A DNA stretch of 64,000 nucleotides from Carallia brachiata (GCA_021464245.1 JADCRB010000112.1:29834-93833); one strand, 5' to 3'. Shown: positions 50,263 through 60,858, counted from the first letter of the stretch. Numbers and translations: made by a program. The notes: generated from the letters alone by a model not told the origin.

Positions 50263-50565
50263 TCACAGAGAGACTGACTGTAGTGATGATTTCCAAGTCT
50301 GCTTCGACGTAAGGAGAGTAGTTGGAACTTCCCTGTACGTCGCTGCATCCAAAGAAAGATTAGGATAATTGCAGCTTCTCATCCCTCTGTGGTAGATGTG
50401 AACTAAGGAGAGTAGTTGGAACTCCATGACACCGATGGCGTTGGAGATTGAGTTTCGAGGGCTTTTAGGGATCCCTCGAAGAAGACTACTCCTTCTTTTC
50501 TTAGCTCGTGCGCCTCCAACTTCTTGATCGAAGAACTTCCTGAGACAAGTGTAGAGACTAGCCAT
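50263..50565 (-). CDS. Accessory open frame of 100 residues in the Gypsy element, function unknown
   Basis: The frame starts MASLYTCLRKFFDQEVGG, has a basic stretch AKKRRSSLLRGIPKS at about 23-37, and ends SSLQSVSL. The same 100-residue frame, with no residue change, is present in copy 2 (60785-60483). A TATA-like tatatata lies about 56 bp upstream, followed by a pyrimidine-rich leader. I do not recognise a family. It lies between the WOX gene and the 3' LTR in the same orientation. It may be a captured gene piece or a chance frame in conserved DNA; identity of the two copies alone does not prove selection because the flanking DNA is nearly identical too. Confidence 0.4.
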   Translation of the reverse strand: MASLYTCLRKFFDQEVGGARAKKRRSSLLRGIPKSPRNSISNAIGVMEFQLLSLVHIYHRGMRSCNYPNLSLDAATYREVPTTLLTSKQTWKSSLQSVSL

Positions 50566-50620
50566 TTTCTTTTGAGAAAGAAGAGCTGAGGGGTGAATAT
50601 TACAACTCGGGCACGCAGGA

Positions 50621-50628
50621 TATATATA
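50621..50628 (-). promoter_or_regulatory. TATA-like sequence before the 100-residue frame, copy 1
   Basis: The minus strand reads gtatatatatcc about 56 bp before the ATG at 50565. A poly(A) tract of about 32 (minus strand) lies just upstream, at 50643-50674. Confidence 0.35.
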
Positions 50629-50638
50629 CAAATAATAA

Positions 50639-50675
<37 letters not shown>

Positions 50676-50771
50676 AAAAGTCAAAAAAAGGTATGCAGAA
50701 TCGGATAGGGCCATCCACGTCCCTTTCCTGCATAAGAGACAAAAGAGGCAGCGGCTGACGCGTGTCACGAA

Positions 50772-50850
50772 AGTCGTTACCGTGTGTGGCAGAAGTCGTT
50801 GCCGTGTGCTGCGGAAGTCGTTGCCGCGTGCTGCAGAAGTCGTTGCACCT
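50772..50850. repeat. 22-bp tandem repeat after the WOX stop, copy 1
   Basis: About three and a half units of agtcgttgccgtgtgctgcg type. Copy 2 (about 60990-61062) has one unit shortened by 5 bp, one of the few differences between the copies. Confidence 0.8.
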
Positions 50851-50866
50851 TATCTTGTCGGCCGTC

Positions 50867-51490
50867 CTAGCGGGGCCCGAGGTGCAACTCCAAGTCAAGC
50901 TCGACCTCGTCCGGTGGGCCGATGATGTTGATGTCAACGTCGACGTCGCTTTCCGGCTGGTTGATGCTGCCGGAATATTCTGGAAAGAGAGGCAAAGTTT
51001 CGCCGGAATGACTCCTTTCTGCTAGAAAATGTCCTCCTAGACTTAAGTACCTAGAAGGGATGAACCCTTGGCTGACTCCGTAAGACCACCAGGACCAGCG
51101 TGCATGCTCCCATGGGCTACGGCTTTGATGAACATACCGTGGAGAGACTATTGCGGTGGAAGAACTCGGACCTGCTTCATTTGACGGCGAAGTTGTACTG
51201 GTGGGATCTACCATCGGAACAGCAGACTGTTCTTTGGAAAAATCAGCTCTCAGTGCTGGTTTCTTCCTGCTTCTCCGATTCTGGAACCAATAAAACACAT
51301 TTTTTCCTTCGATTGCCCCGAGTGGGCGCAATCGTGAGACAAGTTGGTAAATCTGAGATGCATTAGGCATAATACCTCCATTGTTGTGGAAGACTTCCTC
51401 TAGAATTTGCAGTTGCGCCATGGTTGGTTGCCACCTTGTGCGGGGTGACCTTTCTTCTCCCTTGTCTTGAGGTTCTGCAACTGGTTTCAT
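50867..51490 (-). CDS. WUSCHEL-related homeobox (WOX) protein carried by the Gypsy element, copy 1
   Basis: The 207-residue frame holds a WOX homeodomain at about residues 17-78: RTRWQPTMAQLQILEEVF, then NASQIYQLVSRLRPLGAIEG, then KNVFYWFQNRRSRKKP (recognition helix with WFQN). A WUS-box TLPLFP lies at 165-170 and a C-terminal EAR-like ELDLELHLG at 197-205. In plants WUS/WOX factors bind DNA and mostly repress through these two motifs in stem-cell control. I chose the ATG at 51490 because a TATA box (51584-51577) lies about 90 bp upstream and because the 41-codon upstream extension is frameshifted in copy 2. The frame has no intron. It lies in sense orientation between integrase and the 3' LTR. 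Copy 2 encodes the identical protein. Expression is not shown by sequence. Confidence 0.9.
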   Translation of the reverse strand: MKPVAEPQDKGEERSPRTRWQPTMAQLQILEEVFHNNGGIMPNASQIYQLVSRLRPLGAIEGKNVFYWFQNRRSRKKPALRADFSKEQSAVPMVDPTSTTSPSNEAGPSSSTAIVSPRYVHQSRSPWEHARWSWWSYGVSQGFIPSRYLSLGGHFLAERSHSGETLPLFPEYSGSINQPESDVDVDINIIGPPDEVELDLELHLGPR

Positions 51491-51576
51491 CTTTCTGTGG
51501 TAGAGGAGCAAAGGTTTGGTGTGTGGTGAAGATCGATTGAGACTGATGCTGAGTTTCAGACTCAAACCCTCCGTCG

Positions 51577-51584
51577 CTTTTATA
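51577..51584 (-). promoter_or_regulatory. TATA box of the WOX gene, copy 1
   Basis: The minus strand reads aatataaaagcg about 90 bp before the WOX ATG. It suggests the captured gene kept its own core promoter. The same sequence is at 61800-61793 in copy 2. Confidence 0.55.
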
Positions 51585-51661
51585 TTTTTGGGCCGTTCAC
51601 AGTTTATACTCATGCGGGCCAGGAGTTGGATTGGATTTTGAACCTGGTTTCTGGACTGTGT

Positions 51662-52050
51662 TTAGAACTTGGAATTTTTTGGGTTTTGGGCTTTGAATTG
51701 AATTTGGGTTGATTTGGATTTGGGTTTTTGGATCGAATGTTTGGGTTTGGACTTTTGGATTTGGATTGAGTGTTTGGGTTTTGGACTTAGTTTTTGTGTT
51801 TTCTGAATTGGGCTCAAGTGTTTGGGTTTGGATTTTTGGGTTTGGATTTTCGCTTGGACTTTCAGATCGGGACTTCCGAACTTTTTTTTTTTTTTTTTTT
51901 GATTTTTTTTTTTTTCTTCTCTTCTTTTTTTTTTGATTTTTTTTTTATTTTTTGATTTTTTTTTCTCTTCTTTTTTTTTTTTTTTTTTTGATTTTTTTTC
52001 TTCTCTTCTTTTTTTTTTTGATTTTTTTTTTTTTGATTTTTTTTTTTCAA
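51662..52050 (-). repeat. Low-complexity segment between integrase and WOX, copy 1
   Basis: Long T/A tracts with g/a interruptions (about 51880-52050) adjoin an imperfect tttgggtttgga-type repeat (51662-51860). It translates to lysine-rich and SKPKHSIQ-type repeats, which I take as an artefact of composition. Tract lengths differ from copy 2. Confidence 0.75.
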
Positions 52051-52056
52051 ACATAT

Positions 52057-54684
52057 TTACACATAATATTGTTTCAGAAATTTACCATTGATTGGGCCGA
52101 TTCGGACGCCTTCTTGGTCTGACAGCATGTAAGCGTTGTGAGTGTAGGCCTCCTGCACTAAGTATGGCCCGTCCCATTTGGAAGTAAGCTTGTCACCAGG
52201 CCGATGCTTCATGTTGATGGGCCGTCGCACTGCAAGAACAAGATCCCCAACTTGAAAAGATCGAAGACGGACCCTGCGGTTGAACGTGTGGTGAGCCGGG
52301 CTTGGTAGCACTCAAGTTGCTGTTGTGCTTCGAGCCTCCTTTCATCGAGAGCTTCTAACTCATCCAGACGTAGGCGAGCATTCTCCTCCTGTGTGAGTCC
52401 TTCCAGAACAGCCATGCGCAGGGATGGAATCTGTGTTTCCAACGGCAGTATTGCTTCGACACCGTAGACAAGTGAGTATGGCGTCGCCTGTGTTGGAGTC
52501 CGGTAAGTTGTACGATACGCCCATAATGCCTCCGGAATTCTGTCATGCCAATCTCTTTTGGATTTAGAGACTACCTTTCGCAACAGGTTGCATAAGGTCT
52601 TGTTGAATGCTTCAGCCAAGCCATTTGCTGGGGCATTGTACATGGATGACTTGTACTGCTTGAACTTGAATTTCTCGCAGAGCTTGTCAATTAAGCTGTT
52701 ATAGAACTGCTTACCATTATCAGTGATGATGAATCGAGGGACTCCATAGCGATAGATCAGCTGAGTCCGGATGAAATTGGCAACATGCTCCTTCTTTACC
52801 TCTCTAAGTGGAATGGCTTCAGCCCATTTTGAGAAGTAATCGGTTGCTGCGAGGATGTACAGGTGACCTAGGGATGACTTTGGCAAGGGCCCCACTAAGT
52901 CGAGACCCCAAGCTTCAAAGGGCCAGGATGAGACAGTTGGATGCAGTGGCTCCGGTGGTTGATGTATGTAATTCGCATGAAATTGACAAGCTTGACAGGT
53001 TTTAGCAAACTCAATTGAATCACGTACCATAGTTGGCCAGTAGTATCCCATCCTTCTAAGTTGGAAGTGCAACTTAGGCCCTGATTGATGTCCGCCACAA
53101 ACACCAGAATGTGCTTCAGTGAGAGCCTGTTTTGCCTCTTCATTGGCTAGGCAGCGAAGTAGAACTCCATCAAAAGACCTTCGATACAGAGCATCCTTGA
53201 GATATATGAAGCGGGGAGCTCGTCGTTGAATTTCTGTCTTATGACGACGATCTTCGGGCAGCTTCCCGTGTTGTAGGTAGTCAATGATTGGTTGACGCCA
53301 GTCCTCGTCCTCCGCGAGACGTACAGATACAGTGTTGGCTGCTGTAGTTTCTTCATCATCCTTTTGTGGCACTATCCATTTCTGGCATACGGCAACAACT
53401 GTAGCCTGGATTTCTGACTTTGCAAGAGAAGTGGCCAGGTTAGCCAACGCGTCTGCCTGAGTGTTTTCTCGTCGAGGCACATGCTCCAAGGTGATGCTTT
53501 CAAATTCATCCATTAGCTGTCGAGCAAGTTGATGGTAAGGTGCAAGGTCCTCTTTCTTCACATCATACAATCCTGTAAGTTGGTTGATGACGAGCTGGGA
53601 ATCTCCATGGACTTCTATAGTTGGAATCTTCATATCGACAGCCATTTGAAGACCAATGATCAAAGCCTGGTATTCAGCAACATTATTTGAACATAACTCA
53701 CCGAGTATGATAGCATATGGTAGTATTTGTCGCTGAGGAGTGACAAACACTATACCGGCACCAGCACCATCACGCCTTGCTGCACCATCAAAGAACATCG
53801 TCCATGGTGGCAGTGTCTCAATGTAAAAGACCTCTTCATCTGGAAGATCATCTGTGAACTCCCAATCGGATGGGATAGGGTGATCTGCAAGGAAGTCTGC
53901 TAGAGCTTGTCCTTTGACTGCTTTTTGAGGCACATAGACAATGTCGTAGCTTTGTAGGATTACTGCCCACTTGGCAAGTCGTCCTGACAAGATTGGTCTA
54001 GATAAGATATATTTGACAGGATCAGCTCTGGCAATGAGACGTACCGTGTGAGCCTGCATGTAGTGCCTCAGCTTGTCAATGGCAAAGAACAGTGCTAGAC
54101 ATGTCTTTTCAATGGGCGAATAACTCAGTTCCGGACCGTTTAGTGTTCTGCTCAAGTAATACAGGGCAACTTCCTTTCCCTGCTCGTTTTCCTGTGCAAG
54201 CAAGGCTCCCAAAGATCTTTCCTGCGCTGCAATGTAGAGAATCAACGACTTTCCTTGAATTGGAGCTCCCAGGACTGGTGGATTGGAAAGGTACTTCTTT
54301 ATGCTCTCAAAGGCTTTGCTGCAAGCTTCGTCCCACTCGAAGTTGACATCCTTCTTCATCAACCGATGGAAAGGTTGACATCTACCAGCTAAATTGGAGA
54401 TGAAACGGCGAATGTAAGCCAGCTTTCCTTGTAGACTTCGCAGCTCGTGCAGGTTTTTAGGTTCAGGCATCTTTTGAATTGCCTCAACCTTTGACTGATC
54501 AACTTCGATTCCACGATGGCGCACCACGAACCCAAGAAACTTTCCTGATGTGACACCGAATGCGCACTTGAGAGGGTTCATTTTGAGCTGATGCCTCCGA
54601 AGTCTTTCGAACACTGTCTTGAGATCCTCGAGGTGGTCTTTGCGCTTCTTAGTCTTTACAACTAAGTCATCAACATAACATTCT
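52057..54684 (-). pseudogene. Gypsy copy 1 pol: RT palm end to integrase, with frameshift near the integrase end
   Basis: The frame resumes after an RT deletion with ECYVDDLVVK (YVDD at about 54680) and runs through the RT connection (KFLGFVVRHRGIEVD), RNase H (SRTLNGPELSYSPIEK, ADFLADHP), a second archaeal-type RNase H (FFDGAARRDGAG, HGDSQLVINQL, NTQADALANLA) and integrase (GVCGGHQSG with CQACQFH, GLDLVGPLP, ITDNGKQF, NGLAEAFNKTL), so the DDE residues are present. A missing base near 52290 shifts the frame before the C-terminal chromatin-binding-like segment (WDGPYLVQEAY), which ends at 52057. Other than this and the RT deletion the frame is long and open, suggesting recent decay. Confidence 0.88.
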
Positions 54685-56440
54685 TGGGGTGCGGAATGCT
54701 GTCAACTCCTCGTCTTCTGGTGCCATTCTGATTTGGTTATAGCCTGAAGAACCATCCATGAAAGACAATGCTTCGTGACCCGTTGTTGCATCGACTGTGA
54801 TCTCCGTTATGGGCAACGGAAAGTCATCTTTCGGGCAGGCCTTGTTAAGATCTCGAAAATCAACACATACCCTCAACTGTCCATTCTTCTTTCTTACCGG
54901 GACAATGTTGGCAATCCACGTTGGGTAGGTGACCTCTCGGATGAAGCCGGCATTGATCAGCTTGTTCACCTCCTCCTCGATTTGTGGAATGAGTTCCGGG
55001 CGGAACCGTCGTTGTGGCTGCTTGACAGAACGACACCCTTCTTTACTGCTAGACGATGCACCGCAATTTTGGGTCAAGTCCAGGCATTTCTTTGTAACTC
55101 CATGCGAACACGTCCCTGTATTGACTTAATACCTGAACATATTCTTGCTCTTCTTCTGCAGTAAGTAAAGCACTTACAAATGTAGGTCGAGGATCTTCCG
55201 GAGAGCCAAGATTGACCTCCTTGAGTTCATCAACAGTTGCTTGGCCACCGTCTTCAAGTTCCGGGGGAGCCTCCTTCACTTCACCATCTGATGAGTCGGA
55301 ATCAGCCTCCTCGCTAATTGTGACATGAAATGCAGAACCTCTGACTTCACCTTCTTTGTTTGACTGGATAAGCCTGTCTTGTTTGGTGGTGGTGCTGATG
55401 GCACGTGCATCAGCTGCTCGGCTTCGGCTCTTTAGCGTGATCCGCACAGGTGACTTCTCCTGATAGCCTAAGCCAGGTCGGGACTGTGATGTTTGAGAAG
55501 CGGCGCCATGTGTGGACGGCAGCGTACCCATTGTGTTCGGGTTTGAGAAGTCATAGCCCGCCTTTGCCAAAAGCTTGTATGCATTAGGATCAAATCCTTC
55601 ATGTGTTCTTCTTTCTGGAAGTGAGCCGCCTTCGACTGCCCCCGTGTGTGGTTTGACGAAGCCTTTTAATGGTTTTGAAGACAAAACCGGCTCAATCTTT
55701 GGTATCGGCAGAGTGTAAGTCTCCTTCAGGTTGTGCAGCTCCTTTGTTTTGGGTTGGCTATGTCCTTGCTCCTGTTTAGGATCAATACAATAAGAGAAAG
55801 GGGGTTGACCTTCTGAGCGTCGTGACTTCGGCACATAGCGTAGGACTGGAGTGGAGCTTGAAGATGCAACATCCTTCGGACGAAGTTCAGCAGGCTGTGG
55901 CAGCTTTTCATTTGTTGGAGCCTGGGGTTGGGCATTGGCAGGTTCTTCGATAGCTTTTCCCTTTTTGTGGATGCCCCCAGTCCAAGTAGCTTTTGATGGA
56001 ATGATCTCCGGATTGTCTGTGTCGTGTTGTATGTAGAAGACTGCATCCGCCAAATGTGATTCAGCATCATCGAACGGCTTTAAGTCAGCATTGACCTTTT
56101 GAACGCCACCATTGTAGTACTTGAAGCACTGATGCAGGCTTGAGAGCACAACTCCATTTCCATGAATCCATGGTCGTCCTAGCAACATCTTATATGTGGT
56201 ACGTGCATCAATCACGTGAAATAGAGTGCTAGAAGTGAGATTACCGATAGTTAGCTCCAAGCGAATCATCCCAATTGCTTTCTGTCCTCCTTGATTAAAG
56301 CCATGAATCATCAAGCGGCTGTCTGATAATTCATCAATGCCGATGCCGAGCTCCTTTATGGTGGATGGTTTGGGATAATATTGACTGCTGACCATCGTCG
56401 ATCAGAATACGTCGGACCTTCTGTTCTCTCACATAGCCTG
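54685..56440 (-). pseudogene. Gypsy copy 1 protease and N-terminal reverse transcriptase
   Basis: The minus strand opens with RRILIDDG (aspartic protease active site) near 56425, but the next bases shift the frame, so the continuation (STIKELGIGIDEL, LHFV-type core, MLLGRPWIHG near 56180) is in another frame. A long linker follows. The reverse transcriptase starts QIEEEVNKLINAGFIREV near 54990 and reads VRKKNGQLRVCVDFRDLN, then FMDGSSGYNQI, then AFRTP at about 54690, where about 110 bp are missing up to ECYVDD. The lost part contains the PFGL-NA motif of the palm. Polymerase from this copy would be inactive. Confidence 0.85.
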
Positions 56441-57460
56441 ATACATACAGCGGCCGATTGTGGGGTTTGGACCCCAGCAGGAGATCCTCATCTGAAAATG
56501 AGATAGCAGAGTAACATCCGACGTGATTTGGGCCGTCTGTTGCTCCGCTGAGTTAGACATCATTTGATGACAGAGGTTCAGCTGAGGTCTGGAGAGTATT
56601 GCCGACTTGATTTTGCCACACTTCTGTTGTTTGCAAAGCTATAAACAGCTGAGGGTTAGCGAGAAGGGTTTGAAGAGCTTCATATACCTTCTCCGTTGTC
56701 GCTTTTTGTTGTCGAGCGGCTCCTCCTTACGGTGTGTCACCTCTTCTGATGGTTTTGAAGTGATGGTGGTCTGGTTGCCGAGGTTATGCCTTCCTGGTCC
56801 AGAATGATTTTATTCTGGCTTTTGAGCTTCATGATTAGCTCCTTCAGGACGAAACACTTCTCGGTTGGATGACTTACTATCCGGTGATATTTGCAGAATC
56901 TCGGATCGCTGACTCGATCCTTTTCATTGGCCGCTTGCACTCTGGGAGTTCGATCAGCTTGCCTCCAGAGTTGTTCAAGATGTCGGGGACGTCTGAGTCG
57001 GGGAATGGATACTGCTTCTGCTCCAACTCTCGCAATGTCACCTTCCGCCTTTCCTGTTGTTTTGGCTGAGTTATTTGGGTCGGAGGATTTACCTTACTTT
57101 GGCGCCCACTTTTACTGGTGCGGCTTCAACAGTCATCACTTCTTTCCTTTTCCGACTGTTGGGTTTCTTAATCTCCCTTCTGCCCCCTTGCTGGTCCAAC
57201 TGGATGGGAACCTGCCTCCAGAGTCTGGATGCTTATCTCCATATCATGTGCGCGGGTCGCCAATTCTTCGAAGTTCGGGGTTTGACACCCTGCAGGATGT
57301 ATAACAGCTCCCAATGCATTCCTTGGATGCACATCTCCACGGCAGAAGTCTCCGTCAGGCGATCTTTGCAGTCCAAGCTGAGGGCACGCCATCTGTTGAT
57401 GTATTCGACAACGGGCTCTTTTTCTTTGTTTGGTGCTGGTAAGCTCCATCATACTTACCG
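56441..57460 (-). pseudogene. Gypsy copy 1 gag remnant (3' part)
   Basis: From the N the minus strand reads EPVVEYINRWRALSLDCKD, then CIQGMHWELLYILQG, then after a frame change FEELATRAHDMEI (gag core). Later FCKYHRIVSHPTEKCFVLKE near 56910 is the zinc-finger-like CX2HX-type block of Tat and Athila gag proteins. Stops and frame changes are present. The N-terminal half of gag is absent. Confidence 0.8.
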
Positions 57461-57461
57461 N

Positions 57462-58650
57462 ATTATCCAATTCATTCAATACGAGCGCATAGCATTCCAA
57501 AGTTCTTATTTGCATCAAATGATCCACGACAAAAGATAGAATCCAAGATCAAATAAAATCGGAAATTTTTGGCACAGATCATGACTGAGAATGTGTAAAT
57601 GACAGTATTAGAATTCATTCGATAAAACAGGAAAAAATTAAATTGGTATCTACGGTGATAGAGCATGTTTTCAGTAACAAAATTTCATTTAAGTTCCCAA
57701 GTAGACAAAACCCATAATATGTAGCCCTCCCACTCCTTAGATTTGTAACCAGTAGATGATACAGAACATCAATTCTCCAAGAAAGACAAGGTTTAGACAA
57801 GACAAAATATGAGACTTTTTGATTTGTGCTTGAAAGATTTTAAAAAAAAAAAAAAAAGCGAACAGTTGCTACGTTTCAGCTGCAAAAATAGTGATGGCGA
57901 TGAAGAAGGTGAGCAAGGGAAAAAGAAAGCTCGATGAAAAATTTGAGGAAAGATTAAGCTACAAAGAAGTTGAGGACAAAAAAAAAAAAGAAAAGAAAAC
58001 TAAGGCGATGAGGAGCTGGACAAGAGTACGAAGCCAAAACTATATCTGTTATACGAGAACGATGGAGAGCTCTTATGGGCGATTTTTTTATTCCCAATAG
58101 GAATGAGAATCAGATTAACAAGGGAATCACCCATTTACATGTTTATAGAGATGTGATTCCTAATTTTAAAGGGATAGAAATCGTATCTCTGTTTACCAAA
58201 CAATCAGAACAAAAATAAAATATTTTTATTCTCATTCTCATCCAAACTTTTCTCCAATTAAACAACTCCTAAACTTAGAAATCATGATCTCAATATTTTG
58301 TTTTTTTTTTTCCTAAATAAACGCCTCCTTTCTCTTCTTTTCCCTAATCATGCAAATTTACATATATGTAATCATTTACATAAATTGAATAAATTGTCAT
58401 GTGTTCATCATAAGTGAACATGTTGAATTTCTAATAAATTTATCCTATATGTAAACGAGAACTTTCTAAGAAATTTTGATTTCTTTTTATAGCATGATCT
58501 TATCATCAAATTTTTTTATATAAATTGACTAAAAACATTGCTTTCTCTATGTAGTATTTTGCTTAAAAGAGAAAAGAGAACAAATAATAGACAAGAAATT
58601 AAAAAAAAAAGCCTCATTAGATTTTTTTTTTTTTTTTGGGTAATCTGGAG
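57462..58650. other. Spacer between the two Gypsy copies
   Basis: Sequence after the N at 57461 is AT-rich host-like DNA with no match to the element. No gene was recognised; a Lys/Glu-rich open frame at 57891-58100 looks like a composition effect. Confidence 0.55.
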
Positions 58651-58659
58651 GGAAAATGC

Positions 58660-58880
58660 CTAACTAAGTAGCTATTACACGTCGTAGAATAGACACTCCA
58701 CTGATGTCATCAAGCATGACTTGGATGGCAGCATCAAGAGGCTTGAGTAAGATATGTATCCCCATTGCGTGATGATCGTCAAAGAAGTGAGACAATCAGC
58801 TAGTCTATTTTCCTTCCCTACAAACATACTGCACAAATGTCCCTTGTCTCATTAGAGTTTTGATTTCACGTGATGTACAC
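58660..58880 (-). pseudogene. RNase H-like fragment, LINE or RVT-3 type
   Basis: On the minus strand a REGKRLADCLTSL-like segment (about 58815-58780, with a stop) is followed in another frame by HHAMGIHILLKPLDAAIQVM and LDDISGVSILRRVIAT then a stop. This resembles the C-terminal RNase H-like domain of plant LINE-type or RVT-3 proteins (REGN-AD-LA, then L-DD-GV--RR). It is a short frameshifted relic. Confidence 0.45.
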
Positions 58881-59828
58881 TTGTTTTGTTCGGTCTAATC
58901 GCAGGAGTTGTCAAGCCTTGGCACTCTGTCTCCTTCGTTAATTGTGGGCATGTAAAGCTTCCTTGTCACCATACCTTGGTGACGTAATGCCTTCGCCTGA
59001 TGTACATGCTTCACAAATCCAATCTTTGGATTTCTTCTTGCCGTAATTCCCCTTGCGGTAACTGAAGGAGGAGAACTACGAGCACATCAAGAACAAGGGT
59101 TAAAATAATTCCTATTACAGCATACAACAGAGCAATTAACATTAAATATCATGTGAATAGAGGAAGCTTTATGTAATGCGTAAATTTCGAGTCTAAAACA
59201 ATTAAACTCGAAAATACAAAAATAAATTACAAATAAAATTGTAAAGTAAAAGAAAATTTACGTGGGGTCGATCTCCGTAGATCCTCCGATTAGTGTTCCT
59301 TTTTTGACTCCGTCAAGGGCTGCACGAGCTTGATCCTGACAGAAATAATTTCCACTGCTTTTTCTTGAACTGGGTAGACTGAAACCGGATCTGATTTGGA
59401 CGTTTTGACTACGGTTAAGAACCGCAGAGACCTGATCTGAGCCGATCTGGCTTAATTTCACCGAGGGTCGAAGAGACTTGTTCTCGGATGAGCTGCCTGG
59501 ATTTTGCTGAGGGCCGTATGAGGCTTAATCCCAGCCGGATTTGTAGTAATTTGATATTTTTAACTCTATTCTCAGAAATTCAGATCTAGAACGATCCAAG
59601 AATATAAATTTAAAAATAACTTTAGAAATGGAAACAGCAAATTTTTTGGGCTTTACCCCTGAAATATCTCTCAAAACGGAGTTAGGAGAGTATACTGCTA
59701 AGTAAAAGCACGTAAGAAAAGGAGAAATTTTCTTGAGAGATTTTCAAAATTTTCTTTTTCTCTCAAATTCTCTGAATTTTTCTGTTTACAGATTTGCTGA
59801 ATGTGTTTTGAACTGAGGGGCATGGGCC

Positions 59829-59836
59829 TATTTATA
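59829..59836 (-). promoter_or_regulatory. LTR TATA box, copy 2
   Basis: The minus strand reads ctataaatagg as in copy 1, with the subrepeats (59848-60048) directly upstream. Confidence 0.75.
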
Positions 59837-59847
59837 GGGTTTCCCCT

Positions 59848-60048
59848 CTCGTGTGAAAGCACGCGTGTGAAAGGCATAAGTCGACTTTTCCGTGTGAAAG
59901 GCATAAGTCGACTTTTCCGTGTGAAAGCACGCGTGAGAAAGGAATAAGTCGACTTTTCTGACTTTTCCGTGTGAAAGCATGCGTGAGAAAGGAATAAGTC
60001 GACTTTTCCGTGTGAAAGCACACATGCGAAAGGAATAAGTCGACTATT
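59848..60048 (-). repeat. LTR subrepeats, copy 2
   Basis: The array has the same number and order of cgtgtgaaag and aagtcgactttt units as in copy 1. Confidence 0.8.
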
Positions 60049-60112
<64 letters not shown>

Positions 60113-60482
60113 TGTTTACAAATGCCCCCACTTCAGGGGTCGGTAAGGAAGAACTTTGCAGACGTGATCCGCACCGAGTCTTGAAGTCCAGTTTGAAACT
60201 TGGAAACGTCCTGATGAACATTGAATCTTGGAGTCTTCTATCTTTGACCATGCTTGCTGTTGTTGGATCACAATAGGAACCCGATACGATCTTGAGAAAG
60301 TTAGCACCCCAGCCAATATAAAAATTGATATTCTGGTTCCAGGTGCGTTCGAGCTTCCATAGCCCGCAAAGGATTTTTTATATCTCTTAAAGTTCCAGAG
60401 CTCTGGTGAGGATGATCCAGTAGGCAAAGAACTTCAACCTCCCCAAGAGAAAGGCTCAGGACCTTGGAACTTCAAGACCGGC

Positions 60483-60785
60483 TCACAGAGAGACTGACTG
60501 TAGTGATGATTTCCAAGTCTGCTTCGACGTAAGGAGAGTAGTTGGAACTTCCCTGTACGTCGCTGCATCCAAAGAAAGATTAGGATAATTGCAGCTTCTC
60601 ATCCCTCTGTGGTAGATGTGAACTAAGGAGAGTAGTTGGAACTCCATGACACCGATGGCGTTGGAGATTGAGTTTCGAGGGCTTTTAGGGATCCCTCGAA
60701 GAAGACTACTCCTTCTTTTCTTAGCTCGTGCGCCTCCAACTTCTTGATCGAAGAACTTCCTGAGACAAGTGTAGAGACTAGCCAT
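60483..60785 (-). CDS. Accessory 100-residue frame, copy 2, function unknown
   Basis: Identical in translation to the frame at 50565-50263, with the same TATA-like tatatata at 60841-60848 and a basic segment AKKRRSSLL. The family is unrecognised. Confidence 0.4.
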   Translation of the reverse strand: MASLYTCLRKFFDQEVGGARAKKRRSSLLRGIPKSPRNSISNAIGVMEFQLLSLVHIYHRGMRSCNYPNLSLDAATYREVPTTLLTSKQTWKSSLQSVSL

Positions 60786-60858
60786 TTTCTTTTGAGAAAG
60801 AAGAGCTGAGGGGTGAATATTACAACTCGGGCACGCAGGATATATATACAAATAATAA

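Larger units (their letters stand above)
48954..57460 (-). mobile_element. Gypsy copy 1: Ty3/Gypsy retrotransposon (Tat type) carrying a WOX homeobox gene
   Basis: Read on the minus strand from the N at 57461: gag remnant, protease, reverse transcriptase, RNase H, second RNase H, integrase, 2.1-kb accessory region with a WOX gene, polypurine tract and 3' LTR (49900-48954). The second RNase H (TMFFDGAARRDGAGAG, VAEYQALIIGLQ, VHGDSQLVINQL) after the usual one is the mark of the Tat lineage. The 5' LTR is missing: sequence beyond 57461 is unrelated, so this end is either truncated or an assembly join. The accessory region and LTR are nearly identical to copy 2. Protein-coding lesions make this copy non-autonomous. 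Confidence 0.92.
59172..60120 (-). repeat. Gypsy copy 2 3' LTR (949 bp)
   Basis: It is nearly identical to 48954-49900. Visible differences are a 2-bp deletion (tctattctc for tctatattctc) and homopolymer length. It begins tgtaaacatt on the minus strand. Confidence 0.85.

Noticed and set aside
50762..51366. Plus-strand frames opposite the WOX gene
   Set aside because: They are shadows of the minus-strand WOX coding region with no recognisable motifs.
51490..51613. Upstream start giving a 248-residue WOX protein in copy 1
   Set aside because: The extension covers the TATA box and is frameshifted in copy 2; the ATG at 51490 is shared by both copies.
51662..52054. Lysine-rich 130-residue frame between integrase and WOX (also in copy 2)
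   Set aside because: It comes from poly(A) tracts and a short tandem repeat; tract lengths differ between the copies, and there is no domain or start context.
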